The notes beneath the pieces are model-generated. The model ran no database searches. It was not told where the DNA came from and worked only from the letters and a program-made list of their open reading frames with translations. The translations under genes were made by a program, and so were the position numbers. Below, in pieces: positions 52,197-60,932 of a DNA stretch of 64,000 nucleotides. Each line of letters opens with the position of its first letter. The first letter of the stretch is position 1. Source of the DNA: Flavobacterium zepuense (GTDB lineage: Bacteria; Bacteroidota; Bacteroidia; Flavobacteriales; Flavobacteriaceae); contig NZ_VJVZ01000005.1 of assembly GCF_007097145.1 (NCBI RefSeq), forward strand, positions 124,001 to 188,000, given 5' to 3'.

Positions 52197-52225
52197 AAAT
52201 ATACAAAAAAACGTTTGCGGAACAA
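52196..52225 (-). promoter_or_regulatory. Promoter of the GH97 gene
   Basis: On the minus strand: TTG, 19-base spacer, TATATTTA (one mismatch to TAnnTTTG). The 5' leader would be only about 18 bases. Confidence 0.55.
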
Positions 52226-52274
52226 GAATTCTATAAAAATTATAAGGACATTTTTATGAAGTTGCCAAAAGCCT

Positions 52275-53405
52275 TTAAATTTTTGCTCTTGTAGAAAAGA
52301 CAATTACGCAAAATGCCATTAACGCAAGAAACAAAAAGGATACTTTAAGGGTAAAGGCTTCGGCAAGAAAACCGATAACGGGCGGGCCAATTAAAAAGCC
52401 AATAAAGCTTATTGTTGAGACAGCGGCGATGGCCGGGCCCGGCAGCATTGTAGTGCTCCTTCCGGCGGCGCTGTACACCATTGGCACTACCGATGATATA
52501 CCTGCGCCAATAAGCATAAAGCCTATTAAGGCAGGAGTAAAGGTTGGAAATATAACCACTATTAATAATCCGGTTGTGCTTAACGCGCCACTAAGTTGCA
52601 GCGTAGTTTTAAGCCCGAAGCGGTGCGAAAACCAATCGGCTACAAAGCGTCCGGCCGCCATAAAGCACATGCCTGCGGTATATCCGGCACCTATCCAGGC
52701 TTCCTCGGCCTGAACCACTTTTTTAAAATAAATAACGCTCCAGTCGAACATTGCTCCTTCAACCACCATAGAGCAAAAGGCAATAATACCCAGCGTAATC
52801 AGCGATTTATCGGGCTTTACAAACGCCGAACCGCTTTTGGCGGGGCTGCGGTCGTTATGTAAAAAGTTCCAGCATATAAGTACTGTGGCAACAATTACAA
52901 CAGCAATGGCGATAAAGTGGGTTTCGGGTATAATGCCTTTGGCTATCATTAACGTACCTATACTTGCGCCCAGAAAGCCGGCAAGGCTCCACAAGCCGTG
53001 AAACGAAGCCATGATGGGTTTGGGGTACAAAGCTTCGGTTGCAACCGCCTGTGTATTAACCGATATGTTAACAGCATTACTGCCAAGGCCAAAGACCACT
53101 AAACATCCCACTAATAAAAACGTACTGCTACAAAAAGAGAGGCCAACAAGCGCTAAGGCATATAAGGTAAGTGATAACGCCAACACTTTCCGGCTGCCGA
53201 TTTTTGTAACTGCCCAGCCCGCAAGGGGTAGCGAGAGCATAAGGCCTACGGGCAGGGCAAAGAGCACGCCGCCGAGTTCGGCTTCAGATAAAGATAGTTT
53301 TTGTTGTATGGTAGCTATACGCGAAGCCCAGCTTGCAAAACACAAGCCCGCCATAAAGAACATTGCAGCTACAGCGGTTCTAAAAACTCGCGGTGAATGG
53401 CTCAT
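52275..53405 (-). CDS. MFS transporter
   Basis: 376 residues with about 12 membrane helices. The first cytoplasmic loop region (GWAVTKIGSRKVLALSLTLYALALVGL) carries the MFS motif A pattern, and GLCFASWASRIATIQQKLSLSEAELGGVLFALPVG resembles the YbjJ-like group. Substrate cannot be read from sequence; these include sugar and drug transporters. The gene lies between GH97 and araA and has a proposed AraR operator over its promoter, which suggests sugar import or export linked to arabinose. Confidence 0.85.
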   Translation of the reverse strand: MSHSPRVFRTAVAAMFFMAGLCFASWASRIATIQQKLSLSEAELGGVLFALPVGLMLSLPLAGWAVTKIGSRKVLALSLTLYALALVGLSFCSSTFLLVGCLVVFGLGSNAVNISVNTQAVATEALYPKPIMASFHGLWSLAGFLGASIGTLMIAKGIIPETHFIAIAVVIVATVLICWNFLHNDRSPAKSGSAFVKPDKSLITLGIIAFCSMVVEGAMFDWSVIYFKKVVQAEEAWIGAGYTAGMCFMAAGRFVADWFSHRFGLKTTLQLSGALSTTGLLIVVIFPTFTPALIGFMLIGAGISSVVPMVYSAAGRSTTMLPGPAIAAVSTISFIGFLIGPPVIGFLAEAFTLKVSFLFLALMAFCVIVFSTRAKI

Positions 53406-53440
53406 AGTATAAAAAAGTAGGGTAGGTTTTATTTCAATAA

Positions 53441-53448
53441 CAAAGATA
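53441..53448 (-). promoter_or_regulatory. -7 promoter box for the MFS gene
   Basis: Reads TATCTTTG on the minus strand, 35 bases before the ATG. The proposed AraR operator at 53453-53477 fills the region between this box and the -33 position. Confidence 0.6.
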
Positions 53449-53452
53449 TATC

Positions 53453-53477
53453 AATAAGTGTGTTTTTAACAGTTATT
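53453..53477. promoter_or_regulatory. Proposed AraR operator at the MFS promoter
   Basis: AATAAGTGT-GTTTTTA-ACAGTTATT: 9-base arms matching at 8 positions with the same 7-base centre as the other copies. It lies just upstream of the MFS -7 box and 274 bases from araA. Confidence 0.65.
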
Positions 53478-53630
53478 ATTTAAATTTCATTGTTTTGTTA
53501 CGAAGCTACTGTAATGCCTTGAAATAATATACTTTATTTATGAAGGCCGATTTTAACTTTAATGACAATTTTTAGATTAAATTTTGAACAACTTTATATT
53601 TTTTCAATCGATTGCTTGTATATGTCAAAA

Positions 53631-53655
53631 AATTAGTGTTATTTCGACACTTATT
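53631..53655. promoter_or_regulatory. Proposed AraR operator upstream of araA
   Basis: AATTAGTGT-TATTTCG-ACACTTATT: 9-base arms matching at 8 positions with the same 7-base centre. It lies 96 bases before the araA ATG, upstream of a weak promoter candidate (TTTG-N16-TAAGTTAG). The remaining 345-base divergent region between the MFS and araA genes is AT-rich with no other feature. Confidence 0.65.
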
Positions 53656-53750
53656 AATTTTTGTTTTCTTTAACGATTATAAGTTAGCATTTTAACAGTT
53701 GTTAGAGGGCGCAATTTTTCAAAAACAATCTTTTTATTTAATTACATACT

Positions 53751-55244
53751 ATGATAAATTTAAAAACATTTGAAGTTTGGTTTATAACAGGAAGCCAGCA
53801 CTTATATGGTGAAGAAACTTTAAATCAGGTTGCAGAACACTCTAAAGCAATTGCCGCAGGCCTTGATGCTGCGGGACAAATACCGGTGCGCGTTGTTTTT
53901 AAGCCTACCGTAAAAACAACTCAGGAAATTTATGATACCTTATTGGCTGCAAACACTACCGATAATGTAATTGGTGTTATTACCTGGATGCACACGTTTT
54001 CGCCCGCTAAAATGTGGATTCGTGGCCTAAGCGTTCTTAACAAACCGTTACTACACCTTCATACCCAATACAATCGCGATATACCGTGGAGTTCAATAGA
54101 TATGGACTTTATGAACCTTAACCAGAGCGCACACGGCGACAGGGAGTTTGGTTTTATGGTATCGCGCATGCGCAAAAACCGTAAAGTTGTTGTAGGTCAC
54201 TGGCAGGATCCTGAGGCATTGGCCGAAATAGGCGCATGGACAAGAGCTGCTGCAGGCTGGTATGACTGGCAGGGTGCCAAATTTGCCCGTTTTGGCGATA
54301 ACATGCGTTTTGTTGCCGTTACAGATGGCGATAAAGTAGAAGCAGAACTTAAATTTGGTTTCTCTGTAAACAGTTATGGTATAGGCGATTTGGTAGCTTT
54401 AATTGATGCTGTTTCCGAAAACGATATCGAAAAACTGGTTGCAGAATACCAGGAATTATATACAATAGCAGATGACCTTAAGCCGGGTGGTGCACGATAT
54501 TCATCGGTACATGAGGCTGCAAGGATAGAGATCGCGCTTCGTAAATTTTTAGTGGATGGGGGCTTTAAAGGCTTCTCTGATACGTTTGAAGACCTTCATG
54601 GTATGGTACAGCTACCGGGACTTGCTGTGCAGCGTTTATTAGCTGACGGTTATGGCTTTGCCGGAGAAGGCGACTGGAAAACCGCTGCATTAGTGCGTGC
54701 ATTTAAAGTAATGGGTGCAGGTCTTGAAGGCGGTAACGGCTTTATGGAAGACTATACCTACCACTTTGCACCGGATAACTCACTGGTTCTTGGATCGCAC
54801 ATGCTGGAAATTGATGCATCGCTTGCAAGTACTAAGCCATCGTTAGAGGTTCACCCACTTGGAATAGGCGGTAAAGCTGACCCTGCAAGGCTTGTGTTTA
54901 ACGTTGCCGGTGGCGCTGCGCTTAACGCATCTATAGTAGATATGGGCAACCGTTTCAGGATGATCGTTAACGAGGTAGAGGCTGTTGAGCCTGTAGAAGA
55001 GCTTCCTAACCTGCCTGTGGCACGTGTTTTATGGAAACCACTGCCTGATATGAAAACAGGATGTGCCGCATGGATCTATGCCGGTGGTGCACACCACACT
55101 GCTTACAGCCAGAATTTATCGGCTGAATTGATACAGGACTTTACTGATATGGCGGGGATTGAGTTCCTGCGTATAGGGAAGGATACTAAACTGGACCAGT
55201 TTAGAAACGAAATTAGATGGAATGATGCTGCTTATAAATTGTAA
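53751..55244 (+). CDS. araA: L-arabinose isomerase
   Basis: 497 residues, normal for Ara[20 protein letters not shown] at the N terminus, [25 protein letters not shown], and catalytic/metal residues in [28 protein letters not shown] and GAHHTAYSQ. It converts L-arabinose to L-ribulose with Mn2+ in the cytoplasm. First gene of the araA-symporter-transaldolase-transketolase unit. Confidence 0.97.
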   Translation: MINLKTFEVWFITGSQHLYGEETLNQVAEHSKAIAAGLDAAGQIPVRVVFKPTVKTTQEIYDTLLAANTTDNVIGVITWMHTFSPAKMWIRGLSVLNKPLLHLHTQYNRDIPWSSIDMDFMNLNQSAHGDREFGFMVSRMRKNRKVVVGHWQDPEALAEIGAWTRAAAGWYDWQGAKFARFGDNMRFVAVTDGDKVEAELKFGFSVNSYGIGDLVALIDAVSENDIEKLVAEYQELYTIADDLKPGGARYSSVHEAARIEIALRKFLVDGGFKGFSDTFEDLHGMVQLPGLAVQRLLADGYGFAGEGDWKTAALVRAFKVMGAGLEGGNGFMEDYTYHFAPDNSLVLGSHMLEIDASLASTKPSLEVHPLGIGGKADPARLVFNVAGGAALNASIVDMGNRFRMIVNEVEAVEPVEELPNLPVARVLWKPLPDMKTGCAAWIYAGGAHHTAYSQNLSAELIQDFTDMAGIEFLRIGKDTKLDQFRNEIRWNDAAYKL

Positions 55245-55287
55245 AGTGCTAAATTAGGCACCGCTATAACCAAACCAAATTTAAATT

Positions 55288-56994
55288 ATGGGCAAGTTTT
55301 CTACCATTGATTACGTAATATTTATTGTTTACTTTCTTTTAGTCTCGGGCTACGGCTACTGGATTTACAAGAGCAAGAAGAAAAAAGAAGGAGAAGTGTC
55401 TGATTCTAAAGACTTTTTCCTTGCCGAAGGCTCGCTTACATGGTGGGCCATCGGAGCCTCGCTTATAGCGAGTAATATATCTGCCGAGCAGTTTATAGGC
55501 ATGAGCGGTAACGGCTTTGTTGTGGGTGTGGCAGTAGCCGCCTACGAGTGGATCGCTGCTATTGCGCTTATCATCGTGGCCGTGTGGTTTATACCTGTTT
55601 ATCTTAAGAACAGGATATTTACCATGCCACAGTTCCTGGAAACGCGTTACAACCAGACTACCAGCCTTATCATGGCTATCTTCTGGCTGTTTTTATACGT
55701 ATTTGTTAACTTAACTTCTATCCTTTACCTGGGTGCCATAGCTATTGCCAATATGGCGGGGCCGGAGCATTTTCACGTGATTGTGATCGCTATGGCGATA
55801 TTCTCTCTGGTAATTACCCTTGGCGGTATGAAAGTAATAGGCTTTACCGATGTTATACAGGTAGTAGTACTTGTAATTGGCGGACTGGCTACAACCTACA
55901 TTGCCCTTACTATGGTAAGTGAGCATTTTGGCTTAGGTACCGATGCCCTTGCAGGCTTTACTAAAATGATGGAAGACGCGCCGGACCACTTTAAGCTTAT
56001 GGTTGAAAAACCGGGTCCGAATGCTACACAGGCCGATGTAAACAAATACCTTATGTTACCGGGTATCGCCATGTATTTTGCAGGTATCTGGATTGTTAAC
56101 CTTAACTATTGGGGCTGTAACCAGTACATTACACAGCGTGCCCTTGGCGCCGACCTTAAAACGGCACGTACCGGTATCTTGTTTGCAGGTTTCATGAAGC
56201 TTGCCATGCCGGTTATTGTAATGCTACCGGGTATCGCGGCTTATGTACTATATAAAAATGGCGCACTGCAAACCGAAATGGGTGTGGGCGATGCCTTTAA
56301 CTCAGATAACGCATACTCAGCCATATTAGGTTACCTGCCAACAGGCCTTAAAGGCTTATCTGTAGCGGCGTTAACAGCAGCTATAGTAGCTTCGCTTGCG
56401 GGTAAGGCAAACAGTATCTCTACCATCTTTACATTAGATATCTACAAAAGGTACATCAACAAAGATGCAGAAGAGAAAAAACTGGTAATCGTAGGCCGTC
56501 TGGCTATCCTTGCCGCCATCATCTTCTCGGTAGTACTTACCTGGAACGATGCCTTGGGTATAGGTGGCGAAGGTGGGTTTACCTTCATCCAGAAATATAC
56601 AGGTTTCTTTAGCCCGGGTGTATTTGCCATGTTCCTATTAGGTATGTTCTGGAAACGTACTACAGGTGCAGCAGCTGTTGCAGGTGTTATTGCAGGTTTT
56701 GTACTGTCAATATTCTTTAACAGCTATGCGGTAGATGTTTTTGGACCCGAAACATGGTTATGGACAGGCTATATGAACAAAGCAGGTGTTTACGAAATTC
56801 CGTTCCTTATCTGTATGGGCTGGTCGTTCGTGTTTACGCTGTTGCTAATGATTGTTATGAGCCTTGCAGGCCCTAAGATCAATCCCAAGGCATTCGAGCT
56901 GGATACTACAATGTTTAAGGTGGCACCGTCTACCCTTGCACTTATCGTGGTAACACTGTTGTGTGTTGCAGGCCTTTATATAACATTCTGGTAG
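55288..56994 (+). CDS. Sodium:solute symporter (SSS family), probable arabinose importer
   Basis: 568 residues with about 14 membrane helices. SSS/SGLT pattern: SKDFFLAEGSLTWWAIGASLIASNISAEQFIGMSGNGF (Na+-binding first helix), NLNYWGCNQYITQRALGA, and ALTAAIVASLAGKANSISTIFTLDIYKRYI (second Na+-site Ser/Thr). It couples Na+ flow to sugar uptake across the inner membrane. Located 43 bases after araA, so L-arabinose is the likely cargo (context inference). Confidence 0.92.
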   Translation: MGKFSTIDYVIFIVYFLLVSGYGYWIYKSKKKKEGEVSDSKDFFLAEGSLTWWAIGASLIASNISAEQFIGMSGNGFVVGVAVAAYEWIAAIALIIVAVWFIPVYLKNRIFTMPQFLETRYNQTTSLIMAIFWLFLYVFVNLTSILYLGAIAIANMAGPEHFHVIVIAMAIFSLVITLGGMKVIGFTDVIQVVVLVIGGLATTYIALTMVSEHFGLGTDALAGFTKMMEDAPDHFKLMVEKPGPNATQADVNKYLMLPGIAMYFAGIWIVNLNYWGCNQYITQRALGADLKTARTGILFAGFMKLAMPVIVMLPGIAAYVLYKNGALQTEMGVGDAFNSDNAYSAILGYLPTGLKGLSVAALTAAIVASLAGKANSISTIFTLDIYKRYINKDAEEKKLVIVGRLAILAAIIFSVVLTWNDALGIGGEGGFTFIQKYTGFFSPGVFAMFLLGMFWKRTTGAAAVAGVIAGFVLSIFFNSYAVDVFGPETWLWTGYMNKAGVYEIPFLICMGWSFVFTLLLMIVMSLAGPKINPKAFELDTTMFKVAPSTLALIVVTLLCVAGLYITFW

Positions 56995-57081
56995 GAAAGC
57001 ACCAAATACAACAAGCAACTGGCAACAGGCAGCCAACAACTGTCAACCGTTAAGTAAACTGACAACCAAAAAAGAAAGAAT

Positions 57082-57750
57082 ATGAAATTTTTTATTGACA
57101 CTGCAAACCTTGCACAAATTAGGGATGCCCACGATATGGGTGTACTTGACGGTGTTACCACCAACCCTTCGCTCATGGCAAAAGAAGGCATAACGGGCAA
57201 GGATAATATATTAAAGCACTATGTAGATATTTGCAACATTACTGATGGCGACGTAAGTGCCGAGGTTATTGCTACTACATTTGATGAAATGGTGGCCGAA
57301 GGCGAAGAGCTTGCTTCTTTGCACCAGCGCATTGTTGTAAAGCTGCCGATGATAAAAGACGGCGTTAAAGCCGCTAAATATTTCTCTGAAAGAGGTATTA
57401 AAACTAACGTAACACTGGTATTTTCTGCCGGGCAGGCATTGCTTGCCGCTAAAGCAGGGGCAACGTATGTATCGCCGTTTATAGGCCGTCTGGATGATAT
57501 ATCTACCGATGGTTTACAGCTAATTGAGGATATCCGCCTTATTTATGACAACTACGGTTATGAAACGGAGATTCTTGCGGCATCAGTACGCCATACCATG
57601 CACATTGTAAACTGTGCCAAGCTGGGTGCCGATGTTATAACCGGCCCGCTTAGCGCAATAGAATCGTTATTAAAACACCCGCTTACCGATAATGGCCTTG
57701 CCCAGTTTTTGGCAGACCACGCAAAGGCAGCGGCTACAGCAACTGTATAA
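57082..57750 (+). CDS. fsa: Transaldolase / fructose-6-phosphate aldolase-like protein
   Basis: 222 residues, the short TalC/FSA type. [31 protein letters not shown] is diagnostic; the Schiff-base Lys is in [12 protein letters not shown], and [32 protein letters not shown] follows. Proteins of this length act either as transaldolase (sedoheptulose 7-P + glyceraldehyde 3-P) or as fructose-6-P aldolase. With transketolase genes next door and arabinose entering as xylulose 5-P, transaldolase activity is more likely. Confidence 0.92.
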   Translation: MKFFIDTANLAQIRDAHDMGVLDGVTTNPSLMAKEGITGKDNILKHYVDICNITDGDVSAEVIATTFDEMVAEGEELASLHQRIVVKLPMIKDGVKAAKYFSERGIKTNVTLVFSAGQALLAAKAGATYVSPFIGRLDDISTDGLQLIEDIRLIYDNYGYETEILAASVRHTMHIVNCAKLGADVITGPLSAIESLLKHPLTDNGLAQFLADHAKAAATATV

Positions 57751-57752
57751 TT

Positions 57753-58598
57753 ATGAAACACGATATAGCTTATTTAGAGCAGGTGGCATCGCAGGTGCGC
57801 CGCGATGTTGTAAGGATGGTACACGGCTGCCAAAGTGGACACCCGGGAGGATCTCTTGGATGTACGGATTTTTTGGTAGCCCTGTATTTTGAGGCCATGA
57901 ACCGCAAAGAGGGGTTTGAGATGGATGGTAAAGGCGAAGACCTGTTCTTTCTTTCTAACGGGCACATATCGCCTGTATTTTACAGCGTACTGGCCCATTC
58001 AGGATATTTTGATAAGTCGGAGTTAGCTACCTTCCGTAAGCTTAATACAAGGCTTCAGGGGCACCCAACCACGCACGAGCACCTTCCGGGTATCCGTATT
58101 GCATCGGGTTCGTTAGGGCAGGGCATGAGCGTTGCCATTGGCGCGGCGCTTACCAAAAAGCTAAACGGCGATAACAGTATTGTATACACTCTTCATGGCG
58201 ATGGCGAGTTGCAGGAAGGCCAGATATGGGAAGCCGCAATGTTTGCCCCGCACAATAAAGTAGATAACCTTATTTGTACAGTAGATTACAACGGCCAGCA
58301 AATAGACGGCCCTACAAGCCAGGTACTTTCTTTAGGCGACCTTAAAGCTAAATTCGTGGCTTTTGGGTGGACGGTTTTAGAAGGCGAAGGTAACGACATG
58401 GCACAGGTGCTTGATGTACTTGCCCAGGCAAAAGCCCTTACAGGCAAGGGCAGCCCGATCATGATCCTGCTTAAAACCGGTATGGGCCACGGAGTAGATT
58501 ATATGATGGGCAGCCACAAATGGCACGGTGCAGCACCAAACGATGCACAGCTTGAGCTGGCACTGGCACAACTGGAAGAAACCTTAGGTGATTATTAA
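57753..58598 (+). CDS. Transketolase, N-terminal (thiamine diphosphate-binding) subunit
   Basis: 281 residues. HGCQSGHPGGSLGCTDFLVALYF and SNGHISPVFYSVLAHSGYF are the transketolase N domain; GSLGQGMSVAIGAAL and HGDGELQEGQIWEAAMFAPHNKVDNLICTVDYNGQQIDGP form the thiamine diphosphate pocket (GDG...N). It is half of a split transketolase whose other half is encoded 104 bases downstream. It begins two bases after the transaldolase stop. Confidence 0.94.
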   Translation: MKHDIAYLEQVASQVRRDVVRMVHGCQSGHPGGSLGCTDFLVALYFEAMNRKEGFEMDGKGEDLFFLSNGHISPVFYSVLAHSGYFDKSELATFRKLNTRLQGHPTTHEHLPGIRIASGSLGQGMSVAIGAALTKKLNGDNSIVYTLHGDGELQEGQIWEAAMFAPHNKVDNLICTVDYNGQQIDGPTSQVLSLGDLKAKFVAFGWTVLEGEGNDMAQVLDVLAQAKALTGKGSPIMILLKTGMGHGVDYMMGSHKWHGAAPNDAQLELALAQLEETLGDY

Positions 58599-58599
58599 A

Positions 58600-58699
58600 G
58601 GCCCCCTTACCCCCAAAGGGGGAACAAGTGTGGTTGCAAACATAATTCAAACATCCTATTACCCCTAATAGGAATTCCCCCTTCGGGGGATAGGGGGCC
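58600..58699. repeat. 100-bp palindromic element between the split transketolase genes
   Basis: 25-base end arms are inverted copies with few mismatches: GGCCCCCTTACCCCCAAAGG... at the left and ...CCTTCGGGGGATAGGGGGCC at the right. The middle holds a second hairpin, CCTATT-ACCCCT-AATAGG (58656-58673). It begins one base after the tktN stop and ends three bases before the tktC ATG, so it fills the space between them almost exactly. It looks like an inserted MITE/REP-like unit, now an intercistronic hairpin. Confidence 0.8.
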
Positions 58700-58702
58700 G
58701 AT

Positions 58703-59662
58703 ATGAAAAAATATACATATACAGAAAAAAAAGATACCCGGTCGGGATTTGGCGATGGGCTTTTAGAAGCCGGTAAACGCAACCCCGATGTGGTGGCACT
58801 TTGTGCAGATCTTGTGGCATCGCTTAAAATGCAGGACTTTATCAATGCCTTCCCGGAGCGTTTTGTACAGGTAGGTATTGCCGAGGCTAACATGATAGGC
58901 ATTGCTGCCGGTATGACCATAGGGGGCAAAATTCCGTTTACGGGTACGTTTGCCAACTTTAGTACCGGCAGGGTTTACGACCAGATTCGCCAGAGTGTAG
59001 CGTATTCTGATAAGAATGTAAAAATATGCGCCTCGCACGCCGGGTTAACCCTGGGTGAAGACGGTGCAACCCACCAGATACTGGAGGATATTGGGCTTAT
59101 GAAAATGCTTCCGGGTATGACGGTTATCAACACCTGCGATTACAACCAGACCAAAGCAGCTACCATTGCCATTGCCGAGTATGAAGGCCCGGTGTATTTG
59201 CGTTTTGGCCGCCCGGTACTGCCTGTGTTTACAGATGCTGACCAAAAGTTTGAAATAGGAAAGGCATGGATGGTTAACGAAGGTGCCGATGTATCTATAT
59301 TTGCTACCGGCCACCTTGTTTGGGAAGCCATACAAGCGGGTGAGAAGCTTGCCGAAGAAGGTATAGATGTAGAGATCATTAACATACATACCATTAAGCC
59401 ACTTGATGCAGAGGCGGTATTAAAATCGGTAGCTAAAACAGGCTGCGTGGTTACTGCCGAAGAACACAACAGGCTTGGTGGGTTGGGCGACAGTATTGCC
59501 CAATTACTATCTACAACTAACCCTACACCGCAGGAATATGTGGCTGTAGATGATAGTTTTGGCGAAAGCGGGACCCCTGCCCAGCTAATGACAAAATATG
59601 GACTGGATGCCGACCATATTATTAAAGCAGTTAAAAAAGTTATTGCGCGAAAAAAAGCGTAA
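58703..59662 (+). CDS. Transketolase, C-terminal (pyrimidine-binding) subunit
   Basis: 319 residues. TRSGFGDGLLEAGKRNPDVVALCADL, FVQVGIAEANMIGIAAGMTIGGKIPFTGTFANF (catalytic Glu of the PYR domain), SHAGLTLGEDGATHQ, PVYLRFGRP, and the C-terminal domain IFATGHLVWEAIQAGEKLAEEGIDVEIINIHTIKPLD. Together with the product at 57753 it moves two-carbon units between sugar phosphates, turning xylulose 5-P into glycolytic intermediates. Last gene of the araA unit, followed by a hairpin. Confidence 0.94.
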   Translation: MKKYTYTEKKDTRSGFGDGLLEAGKRNPDVVALCADLVASLKMQDFINAFPERFVQVGIAEANMIGIAAGMTIGGKIPFTGTFANFSTGRVYDQIRQSVAYSDKNVKICASHAGLTLGEDGATHQILEDIGLMKMLPGMTVINTCDYNQTKAATIAIAEYEGPVYLRFGRPVLPVFTDADQKFEIGKAWMVNEGADVSIFATGHLVWEAIQAGEKLAEEGIDVEIINIHTIKPLDAEAVLKSVAKTGCVVTAEEHNRLGGLGDSIAQLLSTTNPTPQEYVAVDDSFGESGTPAQLMTKYGLDADHIIKAVKKVIARKKA

Positions 59663-59686
59663 CAAACGTTTGGTTATAGTGATAAG

Positions 59687-59718
59687 AAATCCCTCATGGC
59701 TCCGGCTTTGGGGGATTT
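59687..59718 (+). terminator. Probable intrinsic terminator of the araA operon
   Basis: AAATCCCTC pairs with GGGGGATTT (one G-U) around a 14-base loop, followed by a T-rich run. It starts 25 bases after the transketolase stop. Confidence 0.65.
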
Positions 59719-59798
59719 TTGTTATACTAATCTTAAGGCAGTAGTACCGCCTGTACTAATTTATAGTATCTTTAATGTAAGCTATAACACTTTATTGT

Positions 59799-60182
59799 AT
59801 GGATATTGCTAACCAGCTTTTTTGGCTTTTTACCCTTCCACTGCCCATTGGCTGTGTTGCCTGGACGGTAACGCACGAAGAAGTATTTCGTGAACCCCGC
59901 GAGTACTGCGTTAACTGTAGTAAAAATGGCAAGACATTATTGCAAAGAAAGTTTTTTTACCTTTTTACCTGCGAGTATTGTTTTAGTCATTACGTTACCG
60001 CTTTTTTTATAGTGGTAACCGATTTCCATTTACTACTGCCCGATTGGAGGGGCTACCTTATTGCAGAGTTTGCCCTGGTTTTTGTAGCCAACTTTTACAT
60101 GAGTATTTTTGCCCTGCTGCGCCAGGCCATTAAAAAAGAGAAAACCGAAATTGAGGTAATGCAAAAAGAGGTAGAAAAATAA
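59799..60182 (+). CDS. Small membrane protein with two CxxC motifs, function unknown
   Basis: 127 residues. Hydrophobic segments at about 5-22 (LFWLFTLPLPIGCVAWTV), 64-80 (YVTAFFIVVTDFHLLLP) and 86-107. CVNC (about 37-40) and CEYC (about 58-61) flank a short basic loop, which could bind a metal such as zinc. It ends in a charged helix (KKEKTEIEVMQKEVEK). No family is recognised. It converges with the LytTR gene, the two stops being adjacent. A TATCTTTA box 26 bases before the ATG is a promoter candidate. Confidence 0.65.
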   Translation: MDIANQLFWLFTLPLPIGCVAWTVTHEEVFREPREYCVNCSKNGKTLLQRKFFYLFTCEYCFSHYVTAFFIVVTDFHLLLPDWRGYLIAEFALVFVANFYMSIFALLRQAIKKEKTEIEVMQKEVEK

Positions 60183-60932
60183 TTACTTAAAATTCTTTAA
60201 GAAATCTTCTTTATAGGTTGGCGAAACTTCAATTTCGCTGCCATCCTGTAGGGTAAGGTAACCACCTTTATTGTACAGCTTTACAAAAGTAAGGTTCACA
60301 ATATGCGATTTATGTACCCGTAAAAAAGGCAGTGGCAATATCTCAGAAAAATACTTTAAAAAGCGGCACGCCATTTTTTTGCTGCCGTTGGTAAGGAAAA
60401 GGTCGGTAAAGTTACCATTGCCCTTAAGCCGGATGATATCTTCCATTTTAACCACTTCAAAACCCTCAAGAGTAGGCAGGATAACCTGTTGCTTTTCGGG
60501 TTTGGTTTCCCTGAAATTCTCTACGATGATCCTGTTGCGGTTAAACAGCTCGTGGTTTACAATTTGCTGCTGTACTTTATTTACAGCCACAATAAGCTCT
60601 TCAATACTAATAGGTTTAAGCAGGTAATACGCCGCGCTACGGTTGAGCGCCTTAAGCGAGTATTCTGAAAAAGCCGTTACAAAAATGGTTTCAAATTGCA
60701 GGCCGTTGCAGGCTTCCAGCACATCAAAGGCATTGCCAAAAGGCATTTCCACATCTAAAAAAACCAGCTGGGGATGTAACTCATGCAATAACGGAACCGC
60801 TTCGCGGCTGTTTTGCGCCTCGCCAATAACCTCAATTTGTGGGCAGTAACGCGACAGGTAGTTGCGCAACACCTCCCTTGCGGCGGCTTCGTCCTCAACA
60901 ATTATACTCCTTATTTTTTGCAGCGCCATCAT
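60183..60932 (-). CDS. LytTR-family response regulator (second system)
   Basis: 249 residues. Receiver domain with phospho-acceptor Asp60 in VFLDVEMPFG and YLLKPISIEEL, then a LytTR domain (KMEDIIRLKGNGNFTDLF ... FLRVHKSHIVNLTFVKLY). A 4-base ATGA overlap couples it to the upstream kinase, its partner. No repeat pair like that at 7265 was seen near it. Confidence 0.93.
   Translation of the reverse strand: MMALQKIRSIIVEDEAAAREVLRNYLSRYCPQIEVIGEAQNSREAVPLLHELHPQLVFLDVEMPFGNAFDVLEACNGLQFETIFVTAFSEYSLKALNRSAAYYLLKPISIEELIVAVNKVQQQIVNHELFNRNRIIVENFRETKPEKQQVILPTLEGFEVVKMEDIIRLKGNGNFTDLFLTNGSKKMACRFLKYFSEILPLPFLRVHKSHIVNLTFVKLYNKGGYLTLQDGSEIEVSPTYKEDFLKNFK

Noticed and set aside
57000..57080. CAAC-rich repeats before the transaldolase gene as an operator or CRISPR-like array
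   Set aside because: Short irregular CAAC/CAACTG units with no fixed period; probably simple-sequence drift between operon genes.
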